This document shows, piece after piece, positions 32,724 to 39,760 of a stretch of DNA of 60,738 nucleotides. How positions within the stretch are numbered: the first letter of the stretch is position 1; each line of letters starts with the position of its first letter. The stretch lies in IMG/VR virus record IMGVR_UViG_3300013102_000034, positions 1-60,738 of that record; one strand, 5' to 3'. The position numbers and the translations under genes were made by a program. Below the pieces are notes generated by a model. The model was not told the DNA's origin and did no database searches. It saw only the letters and a program-made list of their open reading frames with translations. The stretch comes from a virus.

Positions 32724-33127
32724 TGCTCCTCCTTCTCTCGATTCTTCCTTGCAGCCTCAACCAGTTCCCGTACATCCCGGTCCGCTCGTGCCCTGTTCTC
32801 GGTGCGAGCCTCGTCAATGAGTTTCTGCACGGGAGCAACCCGCATCCAGATTTCCCAGGCACTGTCAAACCGGGAACCGTTTTTCTGGGGGATTGCTTTT
32901 CTGGCGAACGATTCGATGCGGATTTCGTTGAATGCAGGATTCGCTCGCACCCTGCCCGGTGTGTACGGACTCTTGGAGGGGGCTGACCGGGTGATGAGCA
33001 ACCACTCGCCCGGGTGTGCTTTGGCGTGGTCGAGCAGGTCGTCACGAATGCCGATCCAGCTGATGCGTCCACCCTCGGGAGGGGTCGGTTTGGGACCGGG
33101 ACCGTGGAAGGTGAACTGAGGGGTCAA
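32720..33127 (-). CDS. HPG(D/E)W-family hypothetical protein, paralogue of 27744-28133
   Basis: The TTG at 33127 is preceded by CAGGAGG. The 135-residue product shares HPGEWLLITRSAP, the GRV element, ESFARK and WEIWMRV with its paralogue and adds a charged helical tail. It is the first gene after the large non-coding control region and is driven by the promoter at 33179-33207. Confidence 0.72.
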   Translation of the reverse strand: MTPQFTFHGPGPKPTPPEGGRISWIGIRDDLLDHAKAHPGEWLLITRSAPSKSPYTPGRVRANPAFNEIRIESFARKAIPQKNGSRFDSAWEIWMRVAPVQKLIDEARTENRARADRDVRELVEAARKNREKEEQ

Positions 33128-33159
33128 AACGGGCCTCCTGAGGCGATTCGGTGGAAAAC

Positions 33160-33254
33160 GGGTGTGACTTCAAAAATAAGTGTACTCTAAGTTGTACCAG
33201 ATGTCCAGCTATGTGGAACGGTATAGAGTTACAGTTATTTTGAAAGTCACACCC
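33160..33254. repeat. Imperfect ~30-base inverted repeat
   Basis: GGGTGTGACTT then CAAAAATAAGTGTACTCTA at 33160-33189 is matched in reverse by 33224-33254 with a few substitutions and single-base gaps. The arms are AT-rich and separated by 34 bases. Confidence 0.8.
33179..33207 (-). promoter_or_regulatory. Leftward promoter inside the inverted-repeat region
   Basis: TGGACA (33202-33207), 17 bases, TACACT (33179-33184). The -10 lies inside one arm of the 30-base inverted repeat, an arrangement expected of an autoregulated promoter. Confidence 0.6.
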
Positions 33255-33612
33255 CGATTGCACGGAAACGACCGTTCTCAGGGGGTTTCGGCGAAAGTGC
33301 GATCCCTTGGGAGAGTAAGGGAGTCGTAAGTGGGTTTCTCTGTGTCTATACGTCTACTGTATTCTACGTTAAGTACAATAAAGCCATAATACAGTTTGTA
33401 GGTAAGAGAGAAACGAGTTTTCCGTTTCTGAGAGGCAGCTGAGAGGTCTGGGATATATCGAGACACCCACGCCTAGGGGAATTTTGGGGGGTTCGTGCCT
33501 ATGCCGAAATCGACATCTCACGCCTACTTTGTATACCGCCCGTCCCTCATGTGTGCGCGTGCGCGCACGTGCGCGCGAGGATACACCAAAACACCCTGTA
33601 TTGGAACCAAAA

Positions 33613-33678
33613 TCGCTGAGAACTCGCTGAGAACGGGTGAGAGTGCCATCGATCCTCCACAAAGCGGGTGAGAACGGG
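33613..33678. repeat. Iteron-like repeats (TCGCTGAGAAC)
   Basis: Two perfect adjacent 11-base copies at 33613-33623 and 33624-33634, followed by GGGTGAGAG and by CGGGTGAGAACGGG at 33665-33678. Confidence 0.65.
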
Positions 33679-33741
33679 AATGGAATGTGCCCTGGGAAGC
33701 CGTGTGCGCCATTCTGGCGGCCTCAACCCGCTCCCCGGTAC

Positions 33742-33855
33742 TCAGATACCACCTGGCAGGTGTTCGGGGCTTAGACGGGCGGCTACGGGAACCGTGGGAG
33801 CGTGGCCGGGGCACGCCGAATACCCCCGCCACACGGGGCAGGGGTAGACGTGCAT
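33742..33855 (-). CDS. Very small hypothetical protein
   Basis: ATG 33855 overlaps the previous stop by one base. The 37-residue product has CPVW and SACPGH segments that might bind metal. It is supported mainly by the overlap with its neighbour. Confidence 0.5.
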   Translation of the reverse strand: MHVYPCPVWRGYSACPGHAPTVPVAARLSPEHLPGGI

Positions 33856-33950
33856 CAGTAACCCAACACGGCGCGCACGATACAGCCCGCGAGGGCACCC
33901 GCGGCGAGCGCAGACAACCCGAGAGCGTACCGGGTGAGCGGGCGGCTCAC
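33855..33950 (-). CDS. Tiny single-span membrane peptide
   Basis: GTG 33950 (GTGA overlap) encodes 31 residues, mostly a hydrophobic Leu/Ala/Gly helix with Arg at both ends. Confidence 0.5.
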   Translation of the reverse strand: MSRPLTRYALGLSALAAGALAGCIVRAVLGY

Positions 33951-34072
33951 AGCACACCTACAAGCCACGCGAGAGAGCAACCGGAGCCGACACTGAGAGA
34001 GATGATTGCCGCGCTCCACATCGGGGCCGGGTCGTCGGAGGTGAACAGGTGCCGGAGGTAGGCGCGGATCAC
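33947..34072 (-). CDS. Very small single-span membrane protein
   Basis: GTG 34072 (GTGA overlap) encodes 41 residues with a C-terminal membrane segment from about residue 19. The chain of start-stop overlaps from 34263 to 33742 supports it. Confidence 0.58.
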   Translation of the reverse strand: MIRAYLRHLFTSDDPAPMWSAAIISLSVGSGCSLAWLVGVL

Positions 34073-34263
34073 TCAGCGCCCCCATTCCAGGTGTCGCCAC
34101 AGGTGCGGCAGGTGTACTCGGTGGGAACGTTGTCGTCACCCTCCACGTCATCGTGCGGGCAGGCGTACTCGCCGTACGCCTCTACCCATTCGGCATCCGT
34201 CATGTCGTCGTCATGATCGGATTGTCCTGCAACGTAGCGGGGGTCACTTTCCTTGATAGCCAT
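34069..34263 (-). CDS. Small acidic zinc-ribbon-like protein
   Basis: This 64-residue protein follows ACAGAAAGGGCC. It is acidic, with CPHDD and YTCRTCGDTWN forming a likely Cys-knuckle pair. It begins a unit preceded by two hairpins. Confidence 0.7.
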   Translation of the reverse strand: MAIKESDPRYVAGQSDHDDDMTDAEWVEAYGEYACPHDDVEGDDNVPTEYTCRTCGDTWNGGAE

Positions 34264-34306
34264 GATTGGCCCTTTCTGTTATGTGTGTGCTAAGTCGTGC
34301 ACTGAG

Positions 34307-34334
34307 AGCGGGCCACTACCCCTAGCGACCCGCT
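34307..34334 (-). terminator. 11-bp hairpin before the unit at 34263
   Basis: On the minus strand AGCGGGTCGCT pairs with AGTGGCCCGCT over 11 positions using two G-U wobbles around a 6-base loop; on the plus strand the same positions would be mismatches. This indicates a structure selected in the leftward RNA. No U-run follows. Confidence 0.55.
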
Positions 34335-34344
34335 ACTCATTGAT

Positions 34345-34360
34345 GCCGTTCCCCAACGGC
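34345..34360 (-). terminator. Short GC-rich hairpin
   Basis: GCCGTT-GGGG-AACGGC lies between the end of the gene at 34451 and the larger hairpin. Together they probably end the upstream transcript. The rest of 34361-34450 shows no gene beyond a 19-codon ORF. Confidence 0.5.
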
Positions 34361-34450
34361 CTCCCCATGTGTCCGCATCACTCCCACAGTGTGCAGACAT
34401 CGTACGCGCCTAGGACTCGAACCCAGGTGTATGCCATTCGCGCGGTGTTG

Positions 34451-34735
34451 CTAGCCGAATACGGCAAGTGAGATTCGGCGCTGCCGTGCGACCCTCCTAG
34501 TCCCCGTGGCGGTCTGTCCGGCCTTTCGGCGCTCATTCCAGACACGCACCTCCCGGGACTCTCCCTGTCCCGTGGCGCGCCATGCGCGACGCCCCTGGCG
34601 CTTAATGGCGGCATTCTGTTCCCACTGATAGCGACCAGCGGCGGACGACGGTTCGGCGGCGTGCATCATGTGGATGGTTCGCGCGCCCTCGTGGATGAGC
34701 TTGCAGTCAACGTGGCAGATGTGAGGGGTAGCCAT
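34451..34735 (-). CDS. Basic protein with N-terminal Cys/His cluster
   Basis: ATG 34735 is spaced nine bases from GGAGAG; GTG 34744 is too close to it. The 94-residue product starts HICHVDCKLIHEG and HMMHAAEP and becomes strongly Arg-rich. It may bind nucleic acid. Confidence 0.65.
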   Translation of the reverse strand: MATPHICHVDCKLIHEGARTIHMMHAAEPSSAAGRYQWEQNAAIKRQGRRAWRATGQGESREVRVWNERRKAGQTATGTRRVARQRRISLAVFG

Positions 34736-34740
34736 GACGG

Positions 34741-35190
34741 TCACTCTCCTTCGACGTAGTTCGGGCCGGGGCGCGTGTTCGCGTCACCGTTGAAGATCAT
34801 CTTGCCATCCATGACGCGCTGTGCGTCAGCCGGGGTTGCATCCCAGGGCATGTAGATGTGGCGGCCCCCGAGCTTCCACAGGTGAGACTGATGCTTGCTT
34901 GACGTGGTAATCGAGTAGCGCACGATGGGGACAATCCAACCGTAGTCAGCGTCAAGCCATGCGATCGGCGTGCTGTAGCTGTAGACGACCGCTTCAATGC
35001 GGCCCGCGTGGAACCGGTCGGAGAGAAGACGCTCCCACGCCCCCGAGAGAGACCCACTGTAGGGGGTGAACCGGGAGGAGCCGACACGGTATCGGTCGAC
35101 GCTCATAGCGCCCGTCTTAGTGGCCCCCTCACCCCCGGCGAGCGCGAGGGGAACGATCTGTGCATTGGTCTGATTCTTGCGGTACGGCAT
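34741..35190 (-). CDS. Hypothetical phage protein with YSxTTSxHQ motif
   Basis: This 149-residue protein contains VVYSYSTPIAW and VRYSITTSSKHQSHLWKLG, a pattern I associate with a widespread family of small early phage proteins of unknown function (DUF8033-like, from memory). It follows a CTCACC/GGTGAG hairpin in the leader region. Confidence 0.7.
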   Translation of the reverse strand: MPYRKNQTNAQIVPLALAGGEGATKTGAMSVDRYRVGSSRFTPYSGSLSGAWERLLSDRFHAGRIEAVVYSYSTPIAWLDADYGWIVPIVRYSITTSSKHQSHLWKLGGRHIYMPWDATPADAQRVMDGKMIFNGDANTRPGPNYVEGE

Positions 35191-35242
35191 TATGATGCCC
35201 TTTCGTTTGGTGTTCCGTATTGGCTAGTCTGCCAGTCCCACA

Positions 35243-35258
35243 CTCACCCGTAGGTGAG
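35243..35258 (-). other. Hairpin in the leader of 34741-35190
   Basis: CTCACC-TACG-GGTGAG (minus strand) lies between two leftward genes, next to the palindrome GGCCTAGGCC. It could be a terminator of the upstream gene or an operator; no clear promoter hexamers were placed here. Confidence 0.45.
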
Positions 35259-35273
35259 AGTGAGGCAAGCGGC

Positions 35274-35660
35274 CTAGGCCGGGAGGATGGTAACCACGCA
35301 ACGCTCACCGGCGAGAGTGGAGCCGCACAGGCCGCACGGCATGCGCGTGAACGTCGTGTGGCGCTCATTTTCATCGCCGCAATCGCCCGACACAAGGCGC
35401 ATGCCATAGGCAAACGCGGCACGCTTGGTTTCGGTGGGGTACTCCTCTCCGCGCTCGTGCTCGGAGATGCCCGCGACGTGCTGCGCGCAATCGATGCAAG
35501 CATCCACGTCAACCCCCTCGGCCTCAATCTCGTTTGCCAGCATTGCCTGCTGCGCGGCCACGGTTGATGCATCTCCCACAAGGCGGTCATACGCGGCCTG
35601 CTGATCGAACGTGCGACCCGACTCGATCGCCCGTGCCGTGATGTCTTCGCGAAGTCCCAT
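35274..35660 (-). CDS. Cys-rich zinc-ribbon-like protein
   Basis: ATG 35660 follows AAAGGATAGG. The 128-residue protein has CIDC in the middle and MPCGLCG near the C-terminus, together a four-cysteine set typical of zinc ribbons. Its N-terminal half is helical. Role unknown. Confidence 0.7.
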   Translation of the reverse strand: MGLREDITARAIESGRTFDQQAAYDRLVGDASTVAAQQAMLANEIEAEGVDVDACIDCAQHVAGISEHERGEEYPTETKRAAFAYGMRLVSGDCGDENERHTTFTRMPCGLCGSTLAGERCVVTILPA

Positions 35661-35701
35661 GTTGCCTATCCTTTGGTCGGTTTGTGTTGTTGACAAGAGA
35701 T

Positions 35702-35729
35702 ACGTTACTCGGAATCTGCCCGCGTGCAA
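35702..35729 (-). promoter_or_regulatory. Possible leftward promoter
   Basis: TTGCAC (35724-35729), 16 bases, TAACGT (35702-35707). GCCCG and CGGGC arms (35718-35736) flank the -35. The leader includes CAACAACACAAACCGACCAAAGGA. Confidence 0.5.
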
Positions 35730-35757
35730 GTCGGGCGTGTATCCCGGGCGTGTCGGA

Positions 35758-36132
35758 TTACAGGTTACCCAGCGTGATGCACTCACCCGTCCTCCGATCG
35801 TAGATTGCAAGCTCGCCCCTGGCCTGCGCCACGGCGAGCGCCATACCTACCCCATCGTAGGTATCTCCCAGGTCGACGTATACGGCCCCGTCATCCTCCC
35901 AGTAACCCATCGTGTCGGCCGTCGCCCCGGCGTAACTATCTGCCATAGTGCGCATGCCCCTACGCACGGCCCCTACGGCCTCACCCACAGGATAGATGCG
36001 GGTGGCAAGCCCTCCCACTACGTAGCGGCGCTTAGTGGCACCCAAGCTATAGACGGTGTGCCCCGTACCCTGCCCCTCAACGGCAGATGCGGCGCGGCGT
36101 GCGAGCGTGCGGATACTCTCAGGTGTGAACAT
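35758..36132 (-). CDS. Hypothetical protein
   Basis: This 124-residue protein has a beta-rich centre (DDGAVYVDLGDTYDG) and follows AAGGATTACCTAAC. Unrecognised. Confidence 0.7.
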   Translation of the reverse strand: MFTPESIRTLARRAASAVEGQGTGHTVYSLGATKRRYVVGGLATRIYPVGEAVGAVRRGMRTMADSYAGATADTMGYWEDDGAVYVDLGDTYDGVGMALAVAQARGELAIYDRRTGECITLGNL

Positions 36133-36144
36133 GTTAGGTAATCC

Positions 36145-36282
36145 TTAGTTACAGTAAAAACAGTCGATACGGTGGAACCATGCGAGCAATCGGGGCAAGC
36201 GTGCCACCTTAGCGCGGTGTGCCTCCACGTAGGCCCTACGTAGTGAGGCTGTGCGGTTAGCGGCATGGGTATACATGTGCAT
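36145..36282 (-). CDS. Very small basic protein
   Basis: ATG 36282 after TAAGGATC gives 45 residues, basic and helical, ending IDCFYCN. It is short, but lies in a consistent leftward series. Confidence 0.58.
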   Translation of the reverse strand: MHMYTHAANRTASLRRAYVEAHRAKVARLPRLLAWFHRIDCFYCN

Positions 36283-36287
36283 GATCC

Positions 36288-36443
36288 TTACTTGATCGGC
36301 AGGGCAGATGCGAACGGGACGACGACGGCACATGTGCACAGCGCGGCACGTACCCATGCACGCACTACCAAGTAGCGGCGGCTGTGCCCTGTGAGGCGTG
36401 TCATCGTGGCGTAGTACGTGGCCGTGTCAGTGTCCGCATGCAT
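36288..36443 (-). CDS. Very small membrane protein
   Basis: ATG 36443 (preceded by CGGATGAG) gives 51 residues: polar N-terminus, then a hydrophobic C-terminal segment at about 28-47. It is the first gene of the leftward early block. Confidence 0.58.
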   Translation of the reverse strand: MHADTDTATYYATMTRLTGHSRRYLVVRAWVRAALCTCAVVVPFASALPIK

Positions 36444-36488
36444 GATCTCATCCGTTCCCTTGTGTGTGGCAGGTTGCCTACTCACATC

Positions 36489-36518
36489 AGTATGCATCCA
36501 CTCAGGCCCATCACCTAA
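36489..36518 (-). promoter_or_regulatory. Possible leftward promoter at the divergent junction
   Basis: CATACT (36489-36494) with a TGATG continuation and a leader CACACACAAGGGA resembles the other early units; the -35 (TTAGGT, 36513-36518) is weak. Confidence 0.45.
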
Positions 36519-36521
36519 TCG

Positions 36522-36579
36522 GCATGCATCTCGGGCGTCTCTGTACATAGCATTGCTAAGTAGTAAGCGTGATGCATGC
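36522..36579. repeat. Inverted 9-mers GCATGCATC / GATGCATGC
   Basis: Perfect 9-base arms, 40 bases apart, each itself nearly palindromic. Probable binding sites for a dimeric regulator. Confidence 0.55.
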
Positions 36580-36887
36580 ATGCCCTCTCACGCGCGCCAC
36601 CCCAGCCGGTCAAGGGCATCAGCTTTACGAGGGGGAGGGGGCACCCCATAGGGGGAAAGACGTCATATTTCCAACCGGCGACCGCCGTATTTGACCCCGG
36701 GCACCCCCGTGCAGAACCTAAACCTACAAGTTTTTCCACGTTGGCCTGGACTTTATCCAACTTACCTAAAGCGCACTAAAGCCTGGAAAGTGACCCCTCC
36801 CAAAATTTTTTGTCCCCCTATTTTTTGCCCTCATGCGAGTTATCCTTTGTCTACGCGCCCTTTGGGCGAACTATATCGAGGGTCAAC

Positions 36888-36916
36888 TTGCACACCCCGC
36901 CAAGACCTGCTATTCT
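36888..36916 (+). promoter_or_regulatory. Rightward promoter TTGCAC-N17-TATTCT
   Basis: -35 at 36888-36893, -10 at 36911-36916. First of five rightward promoters with 17-base spacing. Confidence 0.85.
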
Positions 36917-36982
36917 CGTATCAGACTCCCCGGCGCGATGCTGGGTGGGACCGCGTGATGCGGTTGAGCGAAAGGGGCCATC

Positions 36983-37195
36983 ATGCCCGCAGAGAAGTTC
37001 TATCCGTCAACGGCCGTTGAGGGCCAGCCGAGCGATCACTTTGAGATCGCGTGGCACCGTGACTACCCGGGGGTGTTTGCCACTCTTGTGATCGGTGACG
37101 CGGCCTCTGGTATCGAACTGGACCGGGCCGGGGTGAACCGGGCGATTGCGGCGCTTCGACGCGCTCGGAATGCCACGTTCGGCGCGGACGAATAG
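36983..37195 (+). CDS. Small hypothetical protein
   Basis: This 70-residue protein follows AAAGGGGCC. It has a beta-type N-terminus and a basic helical C-terminus (NRAIAALRRARNA). First gene of the rightward early operon. Unrecognised. Confidence 0.75.
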   Translation: MPAEKFYPSTAVEGQPSDHFEIAWHRDYPGVFATLVIGDAASGIELDRAGVNRAIAALRRARNATFGADE

Positions 37196-37209
37196 GCCCA
37201 GTGGCGGGG

Positions 37210-37238
37210 TTGCGCATGGTGCGTGGCCCCGCTATTCT
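37210..37238 (+). promoter_or_regulatory. Rightward promoter TTGCGC-N17-TATTCT
   Basis: -35 at 37210-37215, -10 at 37233-37238, followed by a leader with GAGGAGG before the ATG at 37268. Confidence 0.88.
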
Positions 37239-37267
37239 GGGGATACATCAACGATTGAGGAGGAATT

Positions 37268-37621
37268 ATGGCTACACCGATCGCGTTCGAGGACATCCAG
37301 GCGGGCGACACGATCCGTTTCAGTAAGGAGATCGAGGTGTCGAGCGTGGAGGCGCATCAACTGCTGTCCAACCACGGCGTCTACACGGACTACTACTTGG
37401 CGGGGGTGGGTTCTCTGGAACTGGTGGATCGCCCTCTTCCAGAGCTTCCGACGAAGCCGGGTTCGGTGATCGCGGTGGGGACGGTGAAGGAGCACTGGTT
37501 CCTCCAGCAGGCTCACGGGACAGTACCGGAGCGCTGGGTGAATGGGTTCGGCTCTTTCCTGTGGACGAACTCGATGCCGCAGCATGTGAAGCACAAGGGG
37601 TTCTTTGAGGTGCTTGTCTGA
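37268..37621 (+). CDS. AGD-module protein 1 (SH3-like start)
   Basis: This 117-residue protein starts IAFEDIQAGDTIRFSKEIEV, the same block as the products of 38876 and 39761. The block looks like a small beta barrel. The rest is aromatic and unrecognised. First gene after its own promoter, with GAGGAGGAATT upstream. Confidence 0.75.
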   Translation: MATPIAFEDIQAGDTIRFSKEIEVSSVEAHQLLSNHGVYTDYYLAGVGSLELVDRPLPELPTKPGSVIAVGTVKEHWFLQQAHGTVPERWVNGFGSFLWTNSMPQHVKHKGFFEVLV

Positions 37622-37794
37622 TGCGGACCACGGAGTACAAGTCTTTCTCTGAGGAGATCGCGGGTCACGTAAGCACTACGGAGAACACGCTGTCGCGCCG
37701 TGCACGCCGGAATCAGGCTCGAAATTTGGCCCGAGCGGAGAAGAAGCGGGCACGCGCCAACTACTACACGGACATGAAGAAGGTGGTGGCCTGA
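37621..37794 (+). CDS. Small basic protein
   Basis: This 57-residue protein starts at a TGATG overlap. Its Arg/Ala-rich middle (LSRRARRNQARNLARAEKKRARA) is highly basic and helical; it may bind nucleic acid. Confidence 0.7.
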   Translation: MRTTEYKSFSEEIAGHVSTTENTLSRRARRNQARNLARAEKKRARANYYTDMKKVVA

Positions 37795-37925
37795 TGGATT
37801 GCCCTGTCTGTGATGAGCCTGACATGCTCTTTTACCCGGGCGACGAGTACGAGGAGGATGGCGACGTCTACGTTGAGCCTGACGCCTACGGGTGCCCGGT
37901 GTGCGGCCACATGGAGGTGTTGTGA
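37794..37925 (+). CDS. Very small zinc-ribbon protein
   Basis: TGATG overlap; 43 residues with CPVC at 3-6 and CPVCGH near 34-39, a compact four-cysteine zinc ribbon separated by an acidic loop. Confidence 0.75.
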   Translation: MDCPVCDEPDMLFYPGDEYEEDGDVYVEPDAYGCPVCGHMEVL

Positions 37926-38161
37926 TGGCTGAACAGGCGTACGAGTGGGGCTACGTGTCTCGTTTCACGGTCGACGGCAGCAAGGATGACGAGAATCTGT
38001 GGCCGATGACGGAGGCTGAGGCTCGGGAGTACATTGCGGCCGAGCAGGCGCATGAGGATCACCGCTATGGACCCGGCACGCCTGAGCACGATTTGCATGT
38101 GACGTACACGTTGCGCAGGCGGCCGATGCCGATTGTGCCCAAGTGGGAGGAGTTGGTATGA
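37925..38161 (+). CDS. Small hypothetical protein
   Basis: ATG 37925 overlaps the preceding stop. The 78-residue product is acidic in the middle and has a basic RRRPMPIVPKWEE end. Unrecognised. Confidence 0.7.
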   Translation: MAEQAYEWGYVSRFTVDGSKDDENLWPMTEAEAREYIAAEQAHEDHRYGPGTPEHDLHVTYTLRRRPMPIVPKWEELV

Positions 38162-38736
38162 CGGACAACGAGAAGCTGATCGAGGAAGCGCGGAACTGGA
38201 ACCAGGGCGAAACGACAGGAGTGTTCGACCTACTAGAGCGCCTCTCCGATGCGCTCGAAGCCGCCGAGAAGTCGCGCACCCCGACCGACGACGAGCGGGA
38301 AGCGCTGGCAGACCGTCTCGCACGACGGTTCATCGACGACCCGAGGCAGCTGATGCTCGCGGAGGGTACGGGCGCGCTCCATGTTGCGCTGAGTGAGTCG
38401 ATCCGCTCCGTCATCGAGGACGTGTACACCGACTGTGGCGACAGTGACCCCGGCGTGCTGTCATCGAACATCGCACGTCGCCTCGCGGGCGAACTGCCTG
38501 CCGCGATCCTCGCCGACGCTGGGTTCCGTCGTTCCGAGAGCGAACCGTCCGACGCGCAGGTGAAAGCGTTCACTGACGCGGGGTGGGAGCACCGCTTCAT
38601 GGCGTTCAATGGCGGGTGGTCGTGCAAGTGCGGCTGGGACATCCCTGGGCCAAAGCTCACCACGGACGAAGCCGCGAAGCGTCACCAAGAACATCAAGTG
38701 CGTGCCGCTCTACGTGCTACTGGGGGTGTGCGATGA
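38158..38736 (+). CDS. Hypothetical protein with helical repeats and CKCGW motif
   Basis: ATGA overlap; 192 residues. The first 150 are helical (FDLLERLSDALEAAEKSRTP), and the C-terminus has WSCKCGWDIPG, then a His-containing helix, possibly a minimal metal site. Unrecognised. Confidence 0.7.
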   Translation: MTDNEKLIEEARNWNQGETTGVFDLLERLSDALEAAEKSRTPTDDEREALADRLARRFIDDPRQLMLAEGTGALHVALSESIRSVIEDVYTDCGDSDPGVLSSNIARRLAGELPAAILADAGFRRSESEPSDAQVKAFTDAGWEHRFMAFNGGWSCKCGWDIPGPKLTTDEAAKRHQEHQVRAALRATGGVR

Positions 38737-38879
38737 GCGACGATCTCATGCGCCGCATGCGTGGACATGTGGGGTACGATCCGAAGCAGGTTCTCAAGAA
38801 CCCGGAGCGTTACAACCGGGCCGAGCGACGTGCTGCGGCCCGTGTCATTGCAGAAAATGGAAGGAAGGCTATCGTATGA
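38733..38879 (+). CDS. Very small basic protein
   Basis: ATGA overlap; 48 residues, basic and helical (RAERRAAARVIAENGRK). Unrecognised. Confidence 0.68.
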   Translation: MSDDLMRRMRGHVGYDPKQVLKNPERYNRAERRAAARVIAENGRKAIV

Positions 38880-39247
38880 GCGAGCAGATCAAGTTTGAGG
38901 ACATCGAGGCGGGCGACAAGGTCACCATGACCATGACGGTCGAGGTGCTGGAGCGTGATGACGAGGATCGCAGCCTCCGCATCAAGGGGCATGGGTGGTT
39001 CTTTGATGAGAACCTGAGTCCGACGTACACTCGCGAGACGCCGCCGCTGATCCCGGATGATGCCGAGTTCGTGGTGTGGAACCTGTCCGGCCGCGACCTT
39101 CTGCTGTGGAAGTCGGGTGAATACTGGACTGATTCCGATGAGGATGAGTACGAGGACACTGCGGCCCTGATCGAGCGCATCGAGGCTATCTGCGCCCGGA
39201 ACGAGATTGCGGTGGATGTCACGGTGCTGGATCGGAGGGCGAAGTGA
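38876..39247 (+). CDS. AGD-module protein 2
   Basis: ATGA overlap; 123 residues. Starts IKFEDIEAGDKVTMTMTVEV, paralogous to 37268 and 39761 in the N-terminal block; the remainder is acidic with WNLSGRDLLLWKSG. Role unknown. Confidence 0.75.
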   Translation: MSEQIKFEDIEAGDKVTMTMTVEVLERDDEDRSLRIKGHGWFFDENLSPTYTRETPPLIPDDAEFVVWNLSGRDLLLWKSGEYWTDSDEDEYEDTAALIERIEAICARNEIAVDVTVLDRRAK

Positions 39248-39498
39248 ACCTTGGACCGTACACCCAGGAAGAGAAGCGGGAAGAACTCGCGAAGTTGATG
39301 CGGGAGGCTGCCGTGGAAGCGCGGGCTGAGCGCTTCGGCGACTCGCTGTACACGCAGCGTGTCAAGAACCCGTTTGCGGGTGGGAAGTTCGATGGCTTCG
39401 ACAAGCCGCAGAATGATTGGCGCAAGGCGCTGTCGGAGGCGATCCTGTACACGGATGCCGCGGAGCTTCTGGATGGATTTGAGGGGGTGGCGAAGTGA
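39244..39498 (+). CDS. Small helical protein
   Basis: GTG 39244 (GTGA overlap); 84 residues, charged and helical with a Gly/Phe-rich middle. Unrecognised. Confidence 0.7.
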   Translation: MNLGPYTQEEKREELAKLMREAAVEARAERFGDSLYTQRVKNPFAGGKFDGFDKPQNDWRKALSEAILYTDAAELLDGFEGVAK

Positions 39499-39698
39499 CC
39501 GGCCTCAAGCCTCTGGCCAAGACTCCCGAGCGGCTTCACGGCAACACGATCCTGTTCAAGCTGGCGGAGGCGCTGGGTTACGAGAAAACTCCTCGCTTTG
39601 AGGAGAAGTTCGTGACGAATGTGATCCATGCGGAACCGGACAGGGTTCTGGATGAGGCGCTGGAGATCATCTGGCGCTACCGCGGCCTGGAGAAGTGA
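39495..39698 (+). CDS. Small hypothetical protein
   Basis: GTG 39495 (GTGA overlap); 67 residues, mixed charge, helical C-terminus. Last gene before the promoter at 39701. Confidence 0.7.
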   Translation: MTGLKPLAKTPERLHGNTILFKLAEALGYEKTPRFEEKFVTNVIHAEPDRVLDEALEIIWRYRGLEK

Positions 39699-39700
39699 AC

Positions 39701-39729
39701 TTGCAGATGACGCCCAGACCCGCTAATCT
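39701..39729 (+). promoter_or_regulatory. Rightward promoter TTGCAG-N17-TAATCT
   Basis: -35 at 39701-39706, -10 at 39724-39729; the leader has GAGGAGAAGGAG before ATG 39761. Confidence 0.85.
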
Positions 39730-39760
39730 AGAACCCAACAACGAGGAGAAGGAGTAACAC

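Larger units (their letters stand above)
33128..33741. other. 614-base non-coding control region; origin candidate
   Basis: No convincing gene is present. It holds a ~30-base inverted repeat (33160-33189 and 33224-33254), a second dyad set within an AT-rich stretch (GTTTCTCT 33334-33341 with AGAGAAAC 33407-33414, and ACTGTATT 33356-33363 with AATACAGT 33388-33395), an alternating purine-pyrimidine run near 33550-33577, and two tandem copies of TCGCTGAGAAC (33613-33634) with degenerate copies to 33678. These are features of an origin or a switch region. Confidence 0.6.
36444..36982. other. 539-base divergent intergenic region
   Basis: No convincing gene. It contains an inverted pair GCATGCATC (36522-36530) and GATGCATGC (36571-36579), further ATGCAT copies, homopolymer-rich stretches near 36800-36830, a CGCCC-TTT-GGGCG hairpin near 36856-36868, and the rightward promoter at 36888-36916. 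It separates the leftward and rightward early operons. Confidence 0.6.

Noticed and set aside
33524-33649. 41-residue leftward ORF with GGAGGATCG before an ATG
   Set aside because: It runs through the tandem repeats and the alternating CG tract, so the open frame is probably incidental.
33687-34061. 124-residue rightward ORF
   Set aside because: Antisense to a chain of overlapping small leftward genes, Arg/Pro/Gly-rich composition and no ribosome site.
34395-34440. tRNA-like T-arm CTGGG-TTCGAGT-CCTAG on the minus strand
   Set aside because: No matching 5' acceptor strand, D-arm or anticodon arm could be found within 90 bases upstream, and no CCA follows. It may be chance or a decayed tRNA.
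36515-36760. 81-residue leftward ORF in the divergent region
   Set aside because: Needs a TTG start without a ribosome site and covers repeats and low-complexity tracts; composition is unlike the neighbours.
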